A stretch of 64,000 bases of DNA, taken from positions 32,558,710 to 32,622,709 of the forward strand of contig CAIIXF020000006.1 of assembly GCA_903813345.2 (NCBI GenBank), written 5' to 3'. The notes beneath the pieces are model-generated. The model saw only the letters and a program-made list of their open reading frames with translations. It did not search any database and was not told the DNA's origin. Made by a program: the position numbers and the translations under genes. This DNA is from Owenia fusiformis. Lineage: Eukaryota; Annelida; Polychaeta; Sabellida; Oweniidae. Below, in pieces: positions 30,106 to 43,730 of the stretch; the stretch's first letter is position 1, and each line of letters opens with the position of its first letter.

Positions 30106-33100
30106 AGACCCTCCTCGGACGAGCGCTACGAAATAAATTTTTCTCTCTAAAATTGAAATTAATGGTCTAAAATGATGTTATAGTTCAAGTTGAACAGAGT
30201 GGTGATGTCTCGTGTCATCTCGGGATGACACGTCTCCGGCCGAGACACACTTAGGATGAGACTGTTACGCGGTATATGGCATACATTCATGGTTGCGCGG
30301 TATTTGTGATACAGGTGAATATGCCATACTCACCTGCGGTATATGGCATATTCCGCAGGTGAGTATGCGATATTCCGCAGTGAATATGCGATACATTGAT
30401 TTCAGTGAATACCCGATACTCACCTGCGGAATATGTCATACTCACTTGCGGAATATGCCATATACCGCAGGTGAATATGGCATATACCGCAGGTGAAAAC
30501 GTGATACAGAAAGCCTTGATTTGATTGGTTGCGAGAATCGACTCTAAATGTAAAACTATGCTGGATTACCAATATAGTTAGTGCGTCGAGTACTAATATA
30601 TGAATCCTGGATTGATTGAGTACGTTTATTAAGTGAGATTTGTGACTGATACTTCTGCTAAGTTAATATATTCGATACACAGTACTGTTGATTTAGTAAT
30701 CCTTATAATAATTTATAACGTTTTACTTGTTCGTTCAATCTATGCAATTGACAATTGCGTACTTCCGTATCACGTTCTCATTGGTTAGTGTGTATGCCAT
30801 ATACCGCAGTTGAATCTGTCATACCGCAAGTGAATATGTCATATTCGTTGCGGAATATGACATATTTTTGTATCGTGTTTACCGCATAACAGAGACCCTC
30901 CTCGGACGAGCGCTACGAAATAAATTTTTCTCTCTAAAATTGAAATTAATGGTCTAAAATGATGTTATAGTTCAAGTTGAACAGAGTGGTGATGTCTCGT
31001 GTCATCTCGGGATGACACGTCTCCGGCCGAGACACACTTAGGATGAGACCCTCCTCGGACGAGCGCTACGAAATAAATTTTTCTCTCTAAAATTGAAATT
31101 AATGGTCTAAAATGATGTTATAGTTCAAGTTGAACAGAGTGGTGATGTCTCGTGTCATCTCGGGATGACACGTCTCCGGCCGAGACACACTTAGGATGAG
31201 ACCCTCCTCGGACGAGCGCTACGAAATAAATTTTTCTCTTTAAAATTGAAATTTATGGTCTAAAATGATGTTATAGTTCAAGTTGAACAGAGTGGTGATG
31301 TCTCGTGTCATCTCGGGATGACACGTCTCCGGCCAAGACACACTTAGGATGAGACCCTCCTCGGACGAGCGCTACGAAATAAATTTTTCTCTCTAAAATT
31401 GAAATTAATGGTCTAACATGATGTTATAGTTCAAGTTGAACAGAGTGGTGATGTCTCGTGTCATCTCGGGATGACACGTCTCCGGCCGAGACACACTTAG
31501 GATGAGACCCTCCTCGGATGAGCGCTACGAAATAAATTTTTCTCTCTAAAATTGAAATTAATGGTCTAAAATTATGTTATAGTTCAAGTTGAACAGAGTG
31601 GTGATGTCTCGTGTCATCTCGGGATGACACGTCTCCGGCCGAGACACACTTAGGATGAGACCCTCCTCGGACGAGCGCTACGAAATAAATTTTTCTCTCT
31701 AAAATTGAAATTAATGGTCTAAAATGATGTTATAGTTCAAGTTGAACAGAGTGGTGATGTTTCGTGTCATCTCGGGATGACACGTCTCCGGCCGAGAGAC
31801 CATTAAAATTGAAATTAATGGTCTAAAATGATGTTATAGTTCAAGTTGAACAGAGTGGTGATGTCTCGTGTCATCTCGGGATGACAAGTCTCCGGCTGAG
31901 ACACACTTAGGATGAGACCCTCCTCGGACGAGCACTACGAAATAAATTTTTCTCTCTAAAATTGAAATTAATGGTCTAAAATGATGTTATAGTTCAAGTT
32001 GAACAGAGTGGTGATGTCTCGTGTCATCTCGGGATGACACGTCTCCGGCCGAGACACACTTAGGATGAGACCCTCCTCGGACGAGCGCTACGAAATAAAT
32101 TTTTCTCTCTAAAATTGAAATTAATGGTCTAAAATGATGTTATAGTTCAAGTTGAACAGAGTGGTGATGTCTCGTGTCATCCCGGGATGACACGTCTCTG
32201 GCCGAGACACACTTAGGATGAGACCCTCCTCGGACGAGCGCTACGAAATAAATTTTTCTCTCTAAAATTGAAATTAATGGTCTAAAATGATGTTATAGTT
32301 CAAGTTGAACAGAGTGGTGATGTCTCGTGTCATCTCGGGATGACACGTCTCCGGCCGAGACACACTTAGGATGAGACCCTCCTCGGACGAGCGCTACGAA
32401 ATAAATTTTTCTCTCTAAAATTGAAATTAATGGTCTAAAATGATGTTATAGTTCAAGTTGAACAGAGTGGTGATGTCTCGTGTCATCTCGGGATGACACG
32501 TCTCCGGCCGAGACACACTTAGGATGAGACCCTCCTCGGACGAGCACCACGAAATAAATTTTTCTCTCTAAAATTGAAATTAATGGTCTAAAATGATGTT
32601 ATAGTTCAAGTTGAACAGAGTGGAGATGTCTCGTGTCATCTCGGGATGACACGTCTCCGGCCGAGACACACTTAGGATGAGACCCTCCTCGGACGAGCGC
32701 TACGAAATAAATTTTTCTCTCTAAAATTGAAATTAATGGTCTAAAATGATGTTATAGTTCAAGTTGAACAGAGTGGTGATGTCTCGTGTCATCTCGGGAT
32801 GACACGTCTCCGGCCGAGACACACTTAGGATAAGACCCTCCTCGGACGAGCGCTACGAAATAAATTTATCTCTCTAAAATTGAAATTAATGGTCTAAAAT
32901 GATGTTATAGTTCAAGTTGAACAGAGTGGTGATGTCTCGTGTCATCTCGGGATGACACGTCTCCGGCCGAGACACACTTAGGATGAGACCCTCCTCGGAC
33001 GAGCGCTACGAAATAAATTGTTCTCTCTAAAATTGAAATTAATGGTCTAAAATGATGTTATAGTTCAAGTTGAACAGAGTGGTGATGTCTCGTGTCATCT

Positions 33101-36100
33101 CGGGATGACACGTCTCCGGCCGAGACACACTTAGGATGAGACCCTCCTCGGACGAGCGCTACGAAATAAATTTTTCTCTCTAAAATTGAAATTAATGGTC
33201 TAAAATGATGTTATAGTTCAAGTTGAACAGAGTGGTGATGTCTCGTGTCATCTCGGGATGACACGTCTCCGGCCGAGACACACTTAGGATGAGACCCTCC
33301 TCGGACGAGCGCTACGAAATAAATTTTTCTCTCTAAAATTGAAATTAATGGTCTAAAATGATGTTATAGTTCAAGTTGAACAGAGTTGTGATGTCTCGTG
33401 TCATCTCGGGATGACACGTCTCCGGCCGAGACACACTTAGGATGAGACCCTCCTCGGACGAGCGCTACGAAATAAATTTTTCTCTCTAAAATTGAAATTA
33501 ATGGTCTAAAATGATGTTATAGTTCAAGTTGAACAGAGTGGTGATGTCTCGTGTCATCTCGGGATGACACGTCTCCGGCCGAGACACACTTAGGATGAGA
33601 CCCTCCTCGGACGAGCGCTACGAAATAAATTTTTCTCTCTAAAATTGAAATTAATGGTCTAAAATGATGTTATAGTTCAAGTTGAACAGAGTGGTGATGT
33701 CTCGTGTCATCTCGGGATGACACGTCTCAGGCCGAGACACACTTAGGATGAGACCCTCCTCGGACGAGCGCTACGAAATAAATTTTTCTCTCTAAAATTG
33801 AAATTGATGGTCTAAAATGATGTTATAGTTCAAGTTGAACAGAGTGGTGATGTCTCGTGTCATCTCGGGATGACACGTCTCCAGCCGAGACACACTTAGG
33901 ATGAGACCCTCCTCGGACGAGCGCTACGAAATAAATTTTTCTCTCTAAAATTGAAATTAATGGTCTAAAATGATGTTATAGTTCAAGTTGAACAGAGTGG
34001 TGATGTCTCGTGTCATCTCGGGATGACACGTCTCCGGCCGAGACACACTTAGGATGAGACCCTCCTCGGACGAGCGCTACGAAATAAATTTTTCTCTCTA
34101 AAATTGAAATTAATGGTCTAAAATGATGTTATAGTTCAAGTTGAACAGAGTGGTGATGTCTCGTGTCATCTCGGGATGACACGTCTCCGGTCGAGACACA
34201 CTTAGGATGAGACCCTCCTCGGACGAGCGCTACGAAATAAATTTTTCTCTCTAAAATTGAAATTAATGGTCTAAAATGATGTTATAGTTCAAGTTGAACA
34301 GAGTGGTGATGTCTCGTGTCATCTCGGGATGACACGTCTCCGGCCGAGACATACTTAGGATGTGACCCTCCGATCCTCGGACGAGCGCTACGAAATAAAT
34401 TTTTCTCTCTAAAATTGAAATTAATGGTCTAAAATGATGTTATAGTTCAAGTTGAACAGAGTGGTGATGTCTCGTGTCATCTCGGGATGACACGTCTCCG
34501 GCCGAAACACACTTAGGATGAGACCCTCCTCGGACGAGCGCTACGAAATAAATTTTTCTCTCTAAAATTGAAATTAATGGTCTAAAATGATGTTATAGTT
34601 CAAGTTGAACAGAGTGGTGATGTCTCGTGTCATCTCGGGATGAAACGTCTCCGGCCGAGACACACTTAGGATGAGACCCTCCTCGGAAGAGCGCTACGAA
34701 ATAAATTTTTCTCTGTAAAATTGAAATTAATGGTCTAAAATGATGTTATAGTTCAAGTTGAACAGAGTGGTGATGTCTCGTGTCATCTCGGGATGACACG
34801 TCTCCAGCCGAGACACACTTAGGATGAGACCCTCCTCGGACGAGCGCTACGAAATAAATTTTTCTCTCTAAAATTGAAATTAATGGTCTAAAATGATGTC
34901 ATAGTTCAAGTTGAACAGAGTGGTGATGTCTCGTGTCATCTCGGGATGACACGTCTCCGGCCGAGACACACTTAGGATGAGACCCTCCTCGGACGAGCGC
35001 TACGAAATAAATTTTTCTCTCTAAAATTGAAATTAATGGTCTAAAATGATGTTATAGTTCAAGTTGAACAGAGTGGTGATGTCTCGTGTCATCTCGGGAT
35101 GACACGTCTCCGGCCGAGACACACTTAGGATGAGACCCTCCTCGGACGAGCGCTACGAAATAAATTTTTCTCTCTAAAATTGAAATTAATGGTCTAAAAT
35201 GATGTTATAGTTCAAGTTGAACAGAGTGGTGATGTCTCGTGTCATCTCGGGATGACACGTCTCCGGCCGAGACACACTTAGGATGAGACCCTCCTCGGAC
35301 GAGCGCTACGAAATAAATTTTTCTCTCTAAAATTGAAATTAATGGTCTAAAATGATGTTATAGTTCAAGTTGAACAGAGTGGTGATGTCTCGTGTCATCT
35401 CAGGATGACACCTCTCCGGCCGAGACACACTTAGGATGAGACCCTCCTCGGATGAGCGCTACGAAATAAATTTTTCTCTCTAAAATTGAAATTAATGGTC
35501 TAAAATGATGTTATAGTTCAAGTTGAACAGAATGGTGATGTCTCGTGTCATCTCGGGATGACACGTCTCCGGCCGAGACACACTTAGGATGAGACCCTCC
35601 TCGGACGAGCGCTACGAAATAAATTTTTCTCTCTAAAATTGAAATTAATGGTCTAAAATGATGTTATAGTTCAAGTTGAACAGAGTGGTGATGTCTCGTG
35701 TCATCTCGGGATGACACGTCTCCGGCCGAGACACACTTAGGATGAGACCCTCCTCGGACGAGCGCTACGAAATAAATTTTTCTCTCTAAAATTGAAATTA
35801 ATGGTCTAAAATGATGTTATAGTTCAAGTTGAACAGAGTGGTGATGTCTCGTGTCATCTCGGGATGACACGTCTCCGGCCGAGACACACTTAGGATGAGA
35901 CCCTCCTCGGACGAGCGCTACGAAATAAATTTTTCTCTCTAAAATTGAAATTAATGGTCTAAAATGATGTTATAGTTCAAGTTGAACAGAGTGGTGATGT
36001 CTCGTGTCATCTCGGGATGACACGTCTCCGGCCGAGACACACTTAGGATGAGACCCTCCTCGGACGAGCGCTACGAAATAAATTTTTCTCTCTAAAATTG

Positions 36101-39100
36101 AAATTAATGGTCTAAAATGATGTTATAGTTCAAGTTGAACAGAGTGGTGATGTCTCGTGTCATCTGGGGATGACACGTCTCCGGCCGAGACACACTTAGG
36201 ATGAGACCCTCCTCGGACGAGCGCTACGAAATAAATTTTTCTCTCTAAAATTGAAATTAATGGTCTAAAATGATGTTATAGTTCAAGTTGAACAGAGTGG
36301 AGATGTCTCGTGTCATCTCGGGATGACACGTCTCCGGCCGAGACACACTTAGGATGAGACCCTCCTCGGACGAGTGCTACGAAATAAATTTTTCTCTCTA
36401 AAATTGAAATTAATGGTCTAAAATGATGTTATAGTTCAAGTTGAACAGAGTGGTGATGTCTCGTGTCATCTCGGGATGACACGTCTCCGGCCGAGACACA
36501 CTTAGGATGAGACCCTCCTCGGACGAGCGCTACGAAATAAATTTTTCTCTCTAAAATTGAAATTAATGGTCTAAAATGATGTTATAGTTCAAGTTGAACA
36601 GAGTGGTGATGTCTCGTGTCATCTCGGGTGACACGTCTCCGGCCGAGACGAGCGCTACGAAATAAATTTTTCTCTCTAAAATTGAAATTAATGGTCTAAA
36701 ATGATGTTATAGTTCAGGTTGAACAGAGTGGTGATGTCTTGTGTCATCTCGGAATGACACGTCTCCGGCCGAGACACACTTAGGATGAGACCCTCCTCGG
36801 ACGAGCACTACGAAATAAATTTTTAACTCTAAAATTGAAATTAATGGTCTAAAATGATGTTATAGTTCAAGTTGAACAGAGTGGTGATGTCTCGTGTCAT
36901 CTCGGGATGACACGTCTCCGGCCGAGACACACTTAGGATGAGACCCTCCTCGGACGAGCGCTACGAAATAAATTTTTCTCTCTAAAATTGAAATTAATGG
37001 TCTAAAATGATGTTATAGTTCAAGTTGAACAGAGTGGTGATGTCTCGTGTCATCTCGGGATGACACGTCTCTGGCCGAGACACACTTAGGATGAGACCCT
37101 CCTCGGACGAGCGCTACGAAATAAATTTTTCTCTCTAAAATTGAAATTAATGGTCTAAAATGATGTTATAGTTCAAGTTGAACAGAGTGGTGATGTCTCG
37201 TGTCATCTCGGGATGACACGTCTCCGGCCGAGACACACTTAGGATGAGACCCTCCTCGGACGAGCGCTACGAAATAAATTTTTCTCTCTAAAATTGAAAT
37301 TAATGGTCTAAAATGATGTTATAGTTCAAGTTGAACAGAGTGGTGATGTCTCGTGTTATCTCGGGATGACACGTCTCCGGCCGAGACACACTTAGGATGA
37401 GACCCTCCTCGGACGAGCGCTACGAAATAAATTTTTCTCTCTAAAATTGAAATTAATGGTCTAAAATGATGTTATAGTTCAAGTTGAACAGAGTGGTGAT
37501 GTCTCGTGTCATCTCGGGATGACACGTCTCCGGCCGAGACACACTTAGAATGAGACCCTCCTCGGACGAGCGCTACGAAATAAATTTTTCTCTCTAAAAT
37601 TGAAATTAATGGTCTAAAATGATGTTATAGTTCAAGTTGAACAGAGTGGTGATGTCTCGTGTCATCTCGGGATGACACGTCTCCGGCCGAGACACACTTA
37701 GGATGAGACCCTCCTCGGACGAGCGCTACGAAATAAATTTTTCTCTCTAAAATTGAAATTAATGGTCTAAAATGATGTTATAGTTCAAGTTGAACAGAGT
37801 GGTGATGTCTCGTGTCATCTCGGGATGACACGTCTCCGGCCGAGACACACTTAGGATGAGACCCTCCTCGGACGAGCGCTACGAAATAAATTTTTCTCTC
37901 TAAAATTGAAATTAATGGTCTAAAATGATGTTATAGTTCAAGTTGAACAGAGTGGTGATGTCTCGTGTCATCTCGGGATGACACGTCTCCGGCCGAGACA
38001 CACTTAGGATGAGACCCTCCTCGGACGAGCGCTACGAAATAAATTTTTCTCTCTAAAATTGAAATTAATGGTCTAAAATGATGTTATAGTTCAAGTTGAA
38101 CAGAGTGGTGATGTCTCGTGTCAACTCGGGATGACACGTCTCCGGCCGAGACACACTTAGGATGAGACCCTCCTCGGACGAGCGCTACGAAATAAATTTT
38201 TCTCTCTAAAATTGAAATTAATGGTCTAAAATGATGTTATAGTTCAAGTTGAACAGAGTGATGATGTCTCGTGTCATCTCGGGATGACACATCTCTGGCC
38301 GAGACACACTTAGGATGAGACCCTCCTCGGACGAGCGCTACGAAATAAATTTTTCTCTCTAAAATTGAAATTAATGGTCTAAAATGATGTTATAGTTCAA
38401 GTTGAACAGAGTGGTGATGTCTCGTGTCATCTCGGGATGACACGTCTCCGGCCGAGACACACTTAGGATGAGACCCTCCTCGGACGAGCGCTACGAAATA
38501 AATTTTTCTCTCTAAAATTGAAATTAATGGTCTAAAATGATGTTATAGTTCAAGTTGAACAGAGTGGTGATGCCCGTGTCATCTCGGGATGACACGTCTC
38601 CGGCCGAGACACACTTAGGATGAGACCCTCCTCGGACAAGCGCTACGAAATAAATTTTTCTCTCTAAAATTGAAATTAATGGTCTAAAATGATGTTATAG
38701 TTCAAGTTGAACAGAGTGGTGATGTCTCGTGTCATCTCGGGATGACACGTCTATGGCCGAGACACACTTAGGATGAGACCCTCCTCGGACGAGCGCTACG
38801 AAATAAATTTTTCTCTCTAAAATTGAAATTAATGGTCTAAAATGATGTTATAGTTCAAGTTGAACAGAGTGGTGATGTCTCGTGTCATCTCGGGATGACA
38901 CGTCTCCGGCCGAGACACACTTAGGATGAGACCCTCCTCGGACGAGCGCTACGAAATAAATTTTTCTCTCTAAAATTGAAATTAATGGTCTAAATGATGT
39001 TATAGTTCAAGTTGAACAGAGTGGTGATGTCTCGTGTCATCTCGGGATGACACGTCTCCGGCCGAGACACACTTAGGATGAGACCCTCCTCGGACGAGCG

Positions 39101-42100
39101 CTACGAAATAAATTTTTCTCTCTAAAATTGAAATTAATGGTCTAAAATGATGTTATAGTTCAAGTTGAACAGAGTGGTGATGTCTCGTGTCATCTCGGGA
39201 TGACACGTCTCCGGCCGAGACACACTTAGGATGAGACCCTCCTCGGACAAGCGCTACGAAATAAATTTTTCTCTCTAAAATTGAAATTAATGGTCTAAAA
39301 TGATGTTATAGTTCAAGTTGAACAGAGTGGTGATGTCTCATGTCATCTCGGGATGACACGTCTCCGGCCGAGACACACTTAGGATGAGACCCTCCTCGGA
39401 CGAGCGCTACGAAATAAATTTTTCTCTTTAAAATTGAAATTAATGGTCTAAAATGATGTTATAGTTCAAGTTGAACAGAGTGGTGATGTCTCGTGTCATC
39501 TAGGAATGACACGTCTCCGGCCGAGACACACTTAGGATGAGACCCTCCTCGGACGAGCGCTACGAAATAAATTTTTCTCTCTAAAATTGAAATTAATGGT
39601 CTAAAATGATGTTATAGTTCAAGTTGAACAGAGTGGTGATGTCTCGTGTCATCTCGGGATGACACGTCTCTGGCCGAGACACACTTAGGATGAGACCCTC
39701 CTCGGACGAGCGCTACGAAATAAATTTTTCTCTCTAAAATTGAAATTAATGGTCTAAAATGATGTTATAGTTCAAGTTGAACAGAGTGGTGATGTCTCGT
39801 GTCATCTCGGGATGACACGTCTCCGGCCGAGACACACTTAGGATGAGACCCTCCTCGGACGAGCGCTACGAAATAAATTTTTCTCTCTAAAATTGAAATT
39901 AATGGTCTAAAATGATGTTATAGTTCAAGTTGAACAGAGTGGTGATGTCTCGTGTCATCTCGGGATGACACGTCTCCGGCCGAGACACACTTAGGATGAG
40001 ACCCTCCTCGGACGAGCGCTACGAAATAAATTTTTCTCTCTAAAATTGAAATTAATGGTCTAAAATGATGTTATAGTTCAAGTTGAACAGAGTGGTGATG
40101 TCTCGTGTCATCTCGGGATGACACGTCTCCGGCCGAGACACACTTAGGATGAGACCCTCCTCGGACGAGCGCTACGGAATAAATTTTTCTCTCTAAAATT
40201 GAAATTAATGGTCTAAAATGATGTTATAGTTCAAGTTGAACAGAGTGGTGATGTCTCGTGTCATCTCGGGATGACACGTCTCCGGCCGAGACACACTTAG
40301 GATGAGACCCTCCTCGGATGAGCGCTACGAAATAAATTTTTCTCTCTAAAATTGAAATTAATGGTCTAAAATGATGTTATAGTTCAAGTTGAACAGAGTG
40401 GTGATGTCTCGTGTCATCTCGGGATGACACGTCTCCGGCCGAGACACACTTAGGATGAGACCCTCCTCGGACGAGCGCTACGAAATAAATTTTTCTCTCT
40501 AAAATTGAAATTAATGGTCTAAAATGATGTTATAGTTCAAGTTGAACAGAGTGGTGATGTCTCGTGTCATCTCGGGATGACACGTCTTCGGCCGAGACAC
40601 ACTTAGGATGAGACCCTCCTCGGACGAGCGCTACGAAATAAATTTTTCTCTCTAAAATTGAAATTAATGGTCTAAAATGATGTTATAGTTCAAGTTGAAC
40701 AGAGTGGTGATGTCTCGTGTCATCTCGGGATGACACGTCTCCGGCCGAGACACACTTAGGATGAGACCCTCCTCGGACGAGCGCTACGAAATAAATTTTT
40801 CTCTCTAAAATTGAAATTAATGGTCTAAATGATGTTATAGTTCAAGTTGAACAGAGTGGTGATGTCTCGTGTCATCTCGGGATGACACGTCTCCGGCCGA
40901 GACACACTTAGGATGAGACCCTCCTCGGACGAGCGCTACGAAATAAATTTTTCTCTCTAAAATTGAAATTAATGGTCTAAAATGATGTTATAGTTCAAGT
41001 TGAACAGAGTGGTGATGTCTCGTGTCATCTCGGGATGACATGTCTCCGGCCGAGACACACTTAGGATGAGACCCTCCTCGGACGAGCGCTACGAAATAAA
41101 TTTTTCTCTCTAAAATTGAAATTAATGGTCTAAAATGATGTTATAGTTCAAGTTGAACAGAGTGGTGATGTCTCGTGTCATCTCGGGATGACACGTCTAT
41201 GGCCGAGACACACTTAGGATGAGACCCTCCTCGGACGAGCGCTACGAAATAAATTTTTCTCTCTAAAATTGAAATTAATGGTCTAAAATGATGTTATAGT
41301 TCAAGTTGAACAGAGTGGTGATGTCTCGTGTCATCTCGTGTCACACACGTCTCCGGCCGAGACACACTTAGGATGAGACCCTCCTCGGACGAGCGCTACG
41401 AAATAAATTTTTCTCTCTAAAATTGAAATTAATGGTCTAAAATGATGTTATAGTTCAAGTTGAACAGAGTGGTGATGTCTCGTGTCATCTCGGGATGACA
41501 CGTCTCCGGCCGAGACACACTTAGGATGAGACCCTCCTCGGACGAGCGCTACGAAATAAATTTTTCTCTCTAAAATTGAAATTAATGGTCTAAAATGATG
41601 TTATAGTTCAAGTTGAACAGAGTGGTGATGTCTCGTGTCATCTCGGGATGACACGTCTCCGGCCGAGACACACTTAGGATGAGACCCTCCTCGGACGAGC
41701 GCTATGAAATAAATTTTTCTCTCTAAAATTGAAATTAATGGTCTAAAATGATGTTATAGTTCAAGTTGAACAGAGTGGTGATGTCTCGTGTCATCTCGGG
41801 ATGACACGTCTCCGGCCGAGACACACTTAGGATGAGACCCTCCTCGGACGAGCGCTACGAAATAAATTTTTCTCTCTAAAATTGAAATTAATGGTCTAAA
41901 ATGATGTTATAGTTCAAGTTGAACAGAGTGGTTATGTCTCGTGTCATCTCGGGATGACATGTCTCCGGCCGAGACACACCTCGGATGAGACCCTCCTCGG
42001 ACGAGCGCTACGAAATAAATTTTTCTCTCTAAAATTGAAATTAATGGTCTAAAATGATGTTATAGTTCAAGTTGAACAGAGTGGTGATGTCTCGTGTCAT

Positions 42101-43730
42101 CTCGGGATGACACGTCTCCGGCCGAGACACACTTAGGATGAGACCCTCCTCGGACGAGCGCTACGAAATAAATTTTTCTCTCTAAAATTGAAATTAATGG
42201 TCTAAAATGATGTTATAGTTCAAGTTGAACAGAGTGGTGATGTCTCGTGTCATCTCGGGATGACACGTCTCCGGCCGAGACACACTTAGGATGAGACCCT
42301 CCTCGGACGAGCGCTACGAAATAAATTTTTCTCTCTAAAATTGAAATTAATGGTCTTAAATGATGTTATAGTTCAAGTTGAACAGAGTGGTGATGTCTCG
42401 TGTCATCTCGGGATGACACGTCTCCGGCCGAGACACACTTAGGATGAGACCCTCCTCGGACGAGCGCTACGAAATAAATTTTTCTCTCTAAAATTGAAAT
42501 TAATGGTCTAAAATGATGTTATAGTTCAAGTTGAACAGAGTGGTGATGTCTCGTGTCATCTCAGGATGACACCTCTCCGGCCGAGACACACTTAGGATGA
42601 GACCCTCCTCGGACGAGCGCTACGAAATAAATTTTTCTCTCTAAAATTGAAATTAATGGTCTAAATGATGTTATAGTTCAAGTTGAACAGAGTGGTGATG
42701 TCTCGTGTCATCTCGGGATGACACGTCTCCGGCCGAGACACACTTAGGATGAGACCCTCCTCGGACGAGCGCTACGAAATAAATTTTTCTCTCTAAAATT
42801 GAAATTAATGGTCTAAAATGATGTTATAGTTCAAGTTGAACAGAGTGGTGATGTCTCGTGTCATCTCGGGATGACACGTCTCCGGCCGAGACACACTTAG
42901 GATGAGACCCTCCTCGGACGAGCGCTACGAAATAAATTTTTCTCTCTAAAATTGAAATTAATGGTCTAAAATGATGTTATAGTTCAAGTTGAACAGAGTG
43001 GTGATGTCTCGTGTCATCTCGGGATGACACGTCTCCGGCCGAGACACACTTAGGATGAGACCCTCCTCGGACGAGCGCTACGAAATAAATTTTTCTCTCT
43101 AAAATTGAAATTAATGGTCTAAAATGATGTTATAGTTCAAGTTGAACAGAGTGGTGATGTCTCGTGTCATCTCGGGATGACACGTCTCCGGCCGAGACAC
43201 ACTTAGGATCAGACCCTCCTCGGACGAGCGCTACGAAATAAATTTTTCTCTCTAAAATTGAAATTAATGGTCTAAAATGATGTTATAGTTCAAGTTGAAC
43301 AGAGTGGTGATGTCTCGTGTCATCTCGGGATGACACGTCTCCGGCCGAGACACACTTAGGATGAGACCCTCCTCGAACGAGCGCTACGAAATAAATTTGT
43401 CTCTCTAAAATTGAAATTAATGGTCTAAAATGATGTTATAGTTCAAGTTGAACAGAGTGATGATGTCTCGTGTCATCTCGGGATGACACGTCTCCGGCCG
43501 AGACACACTTAGGATGAGACCCTCCTCGGACGAGCGCTACGAAATAAATTTTTCTCTCTAAAATTGAAATTAATGGTCTAAAATGATGTTATAGTTCAAG
43601 TTGAACAGAGTGGTGATGTCTCGTGTCATCTCGGGATGACACGTCTCCGGCCGAGACACACTTAGGATGAGACCCTCCTCGGACGAGCGCTACGAAATAA
43701 ATTTTTCTCTCTAAAATTGAAATTAATGGT
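30106..43730. repeat. Satellite subfamily A, 153-bp monomer, about 85 copies
   Basis: Head-to-tail monomers; the anchor CTCGGAC recurs at 30,901, 31,054, 31,207, 31,360 and 31,513, each 153 bases apart. Monomers are nearly identical, with a few scattered changes each. Diagnostic words against subfamily B: TCTCTCTAAAATTG, GGTCTAAAATG, CGTCTCCGGCCGAGACACAC, GAGACCCTCC and GGACGAGCGCTACG. Truncated monomers occur near 31,797 and 36,640. Copy number is length divided by 153 after removing the MITE at 30,263. Non-coding; no promoter or transcript evidence. Confidence 0.97.
30263..30891 (-). mobile_element. TTACGCGG MITE, copy 13 (629 bp, inserted in satellite, TSD GAGAC)
   Basis: The satellite reads GGATGAGACCCTCC when whole. 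Here it is GGATGAGAC, element, GAGACCCTCC, so GAGAC (30,258-30,262 and 30,892-30,896) is an exact 5-bp duplication and the satellite supplies hundreds of empty sites for comparison. Copies 11 and 13 share private changes: the CCGCATAACA end, GAGATTTGTGACTG and CAATCTATGCAATTG. Confidence 0.95.

Noticed and set aside
23414-30496. Recurring ~67-codon frame (GICDTGEYAILTCGIWHI type) in several MITE copies
   Set aside because: It lies in the repeated CACCTGCGG words, occurs on either strand according to copy orientation, has no domain, and identity between copies is explained by shared descent. Kept only as a point to test.
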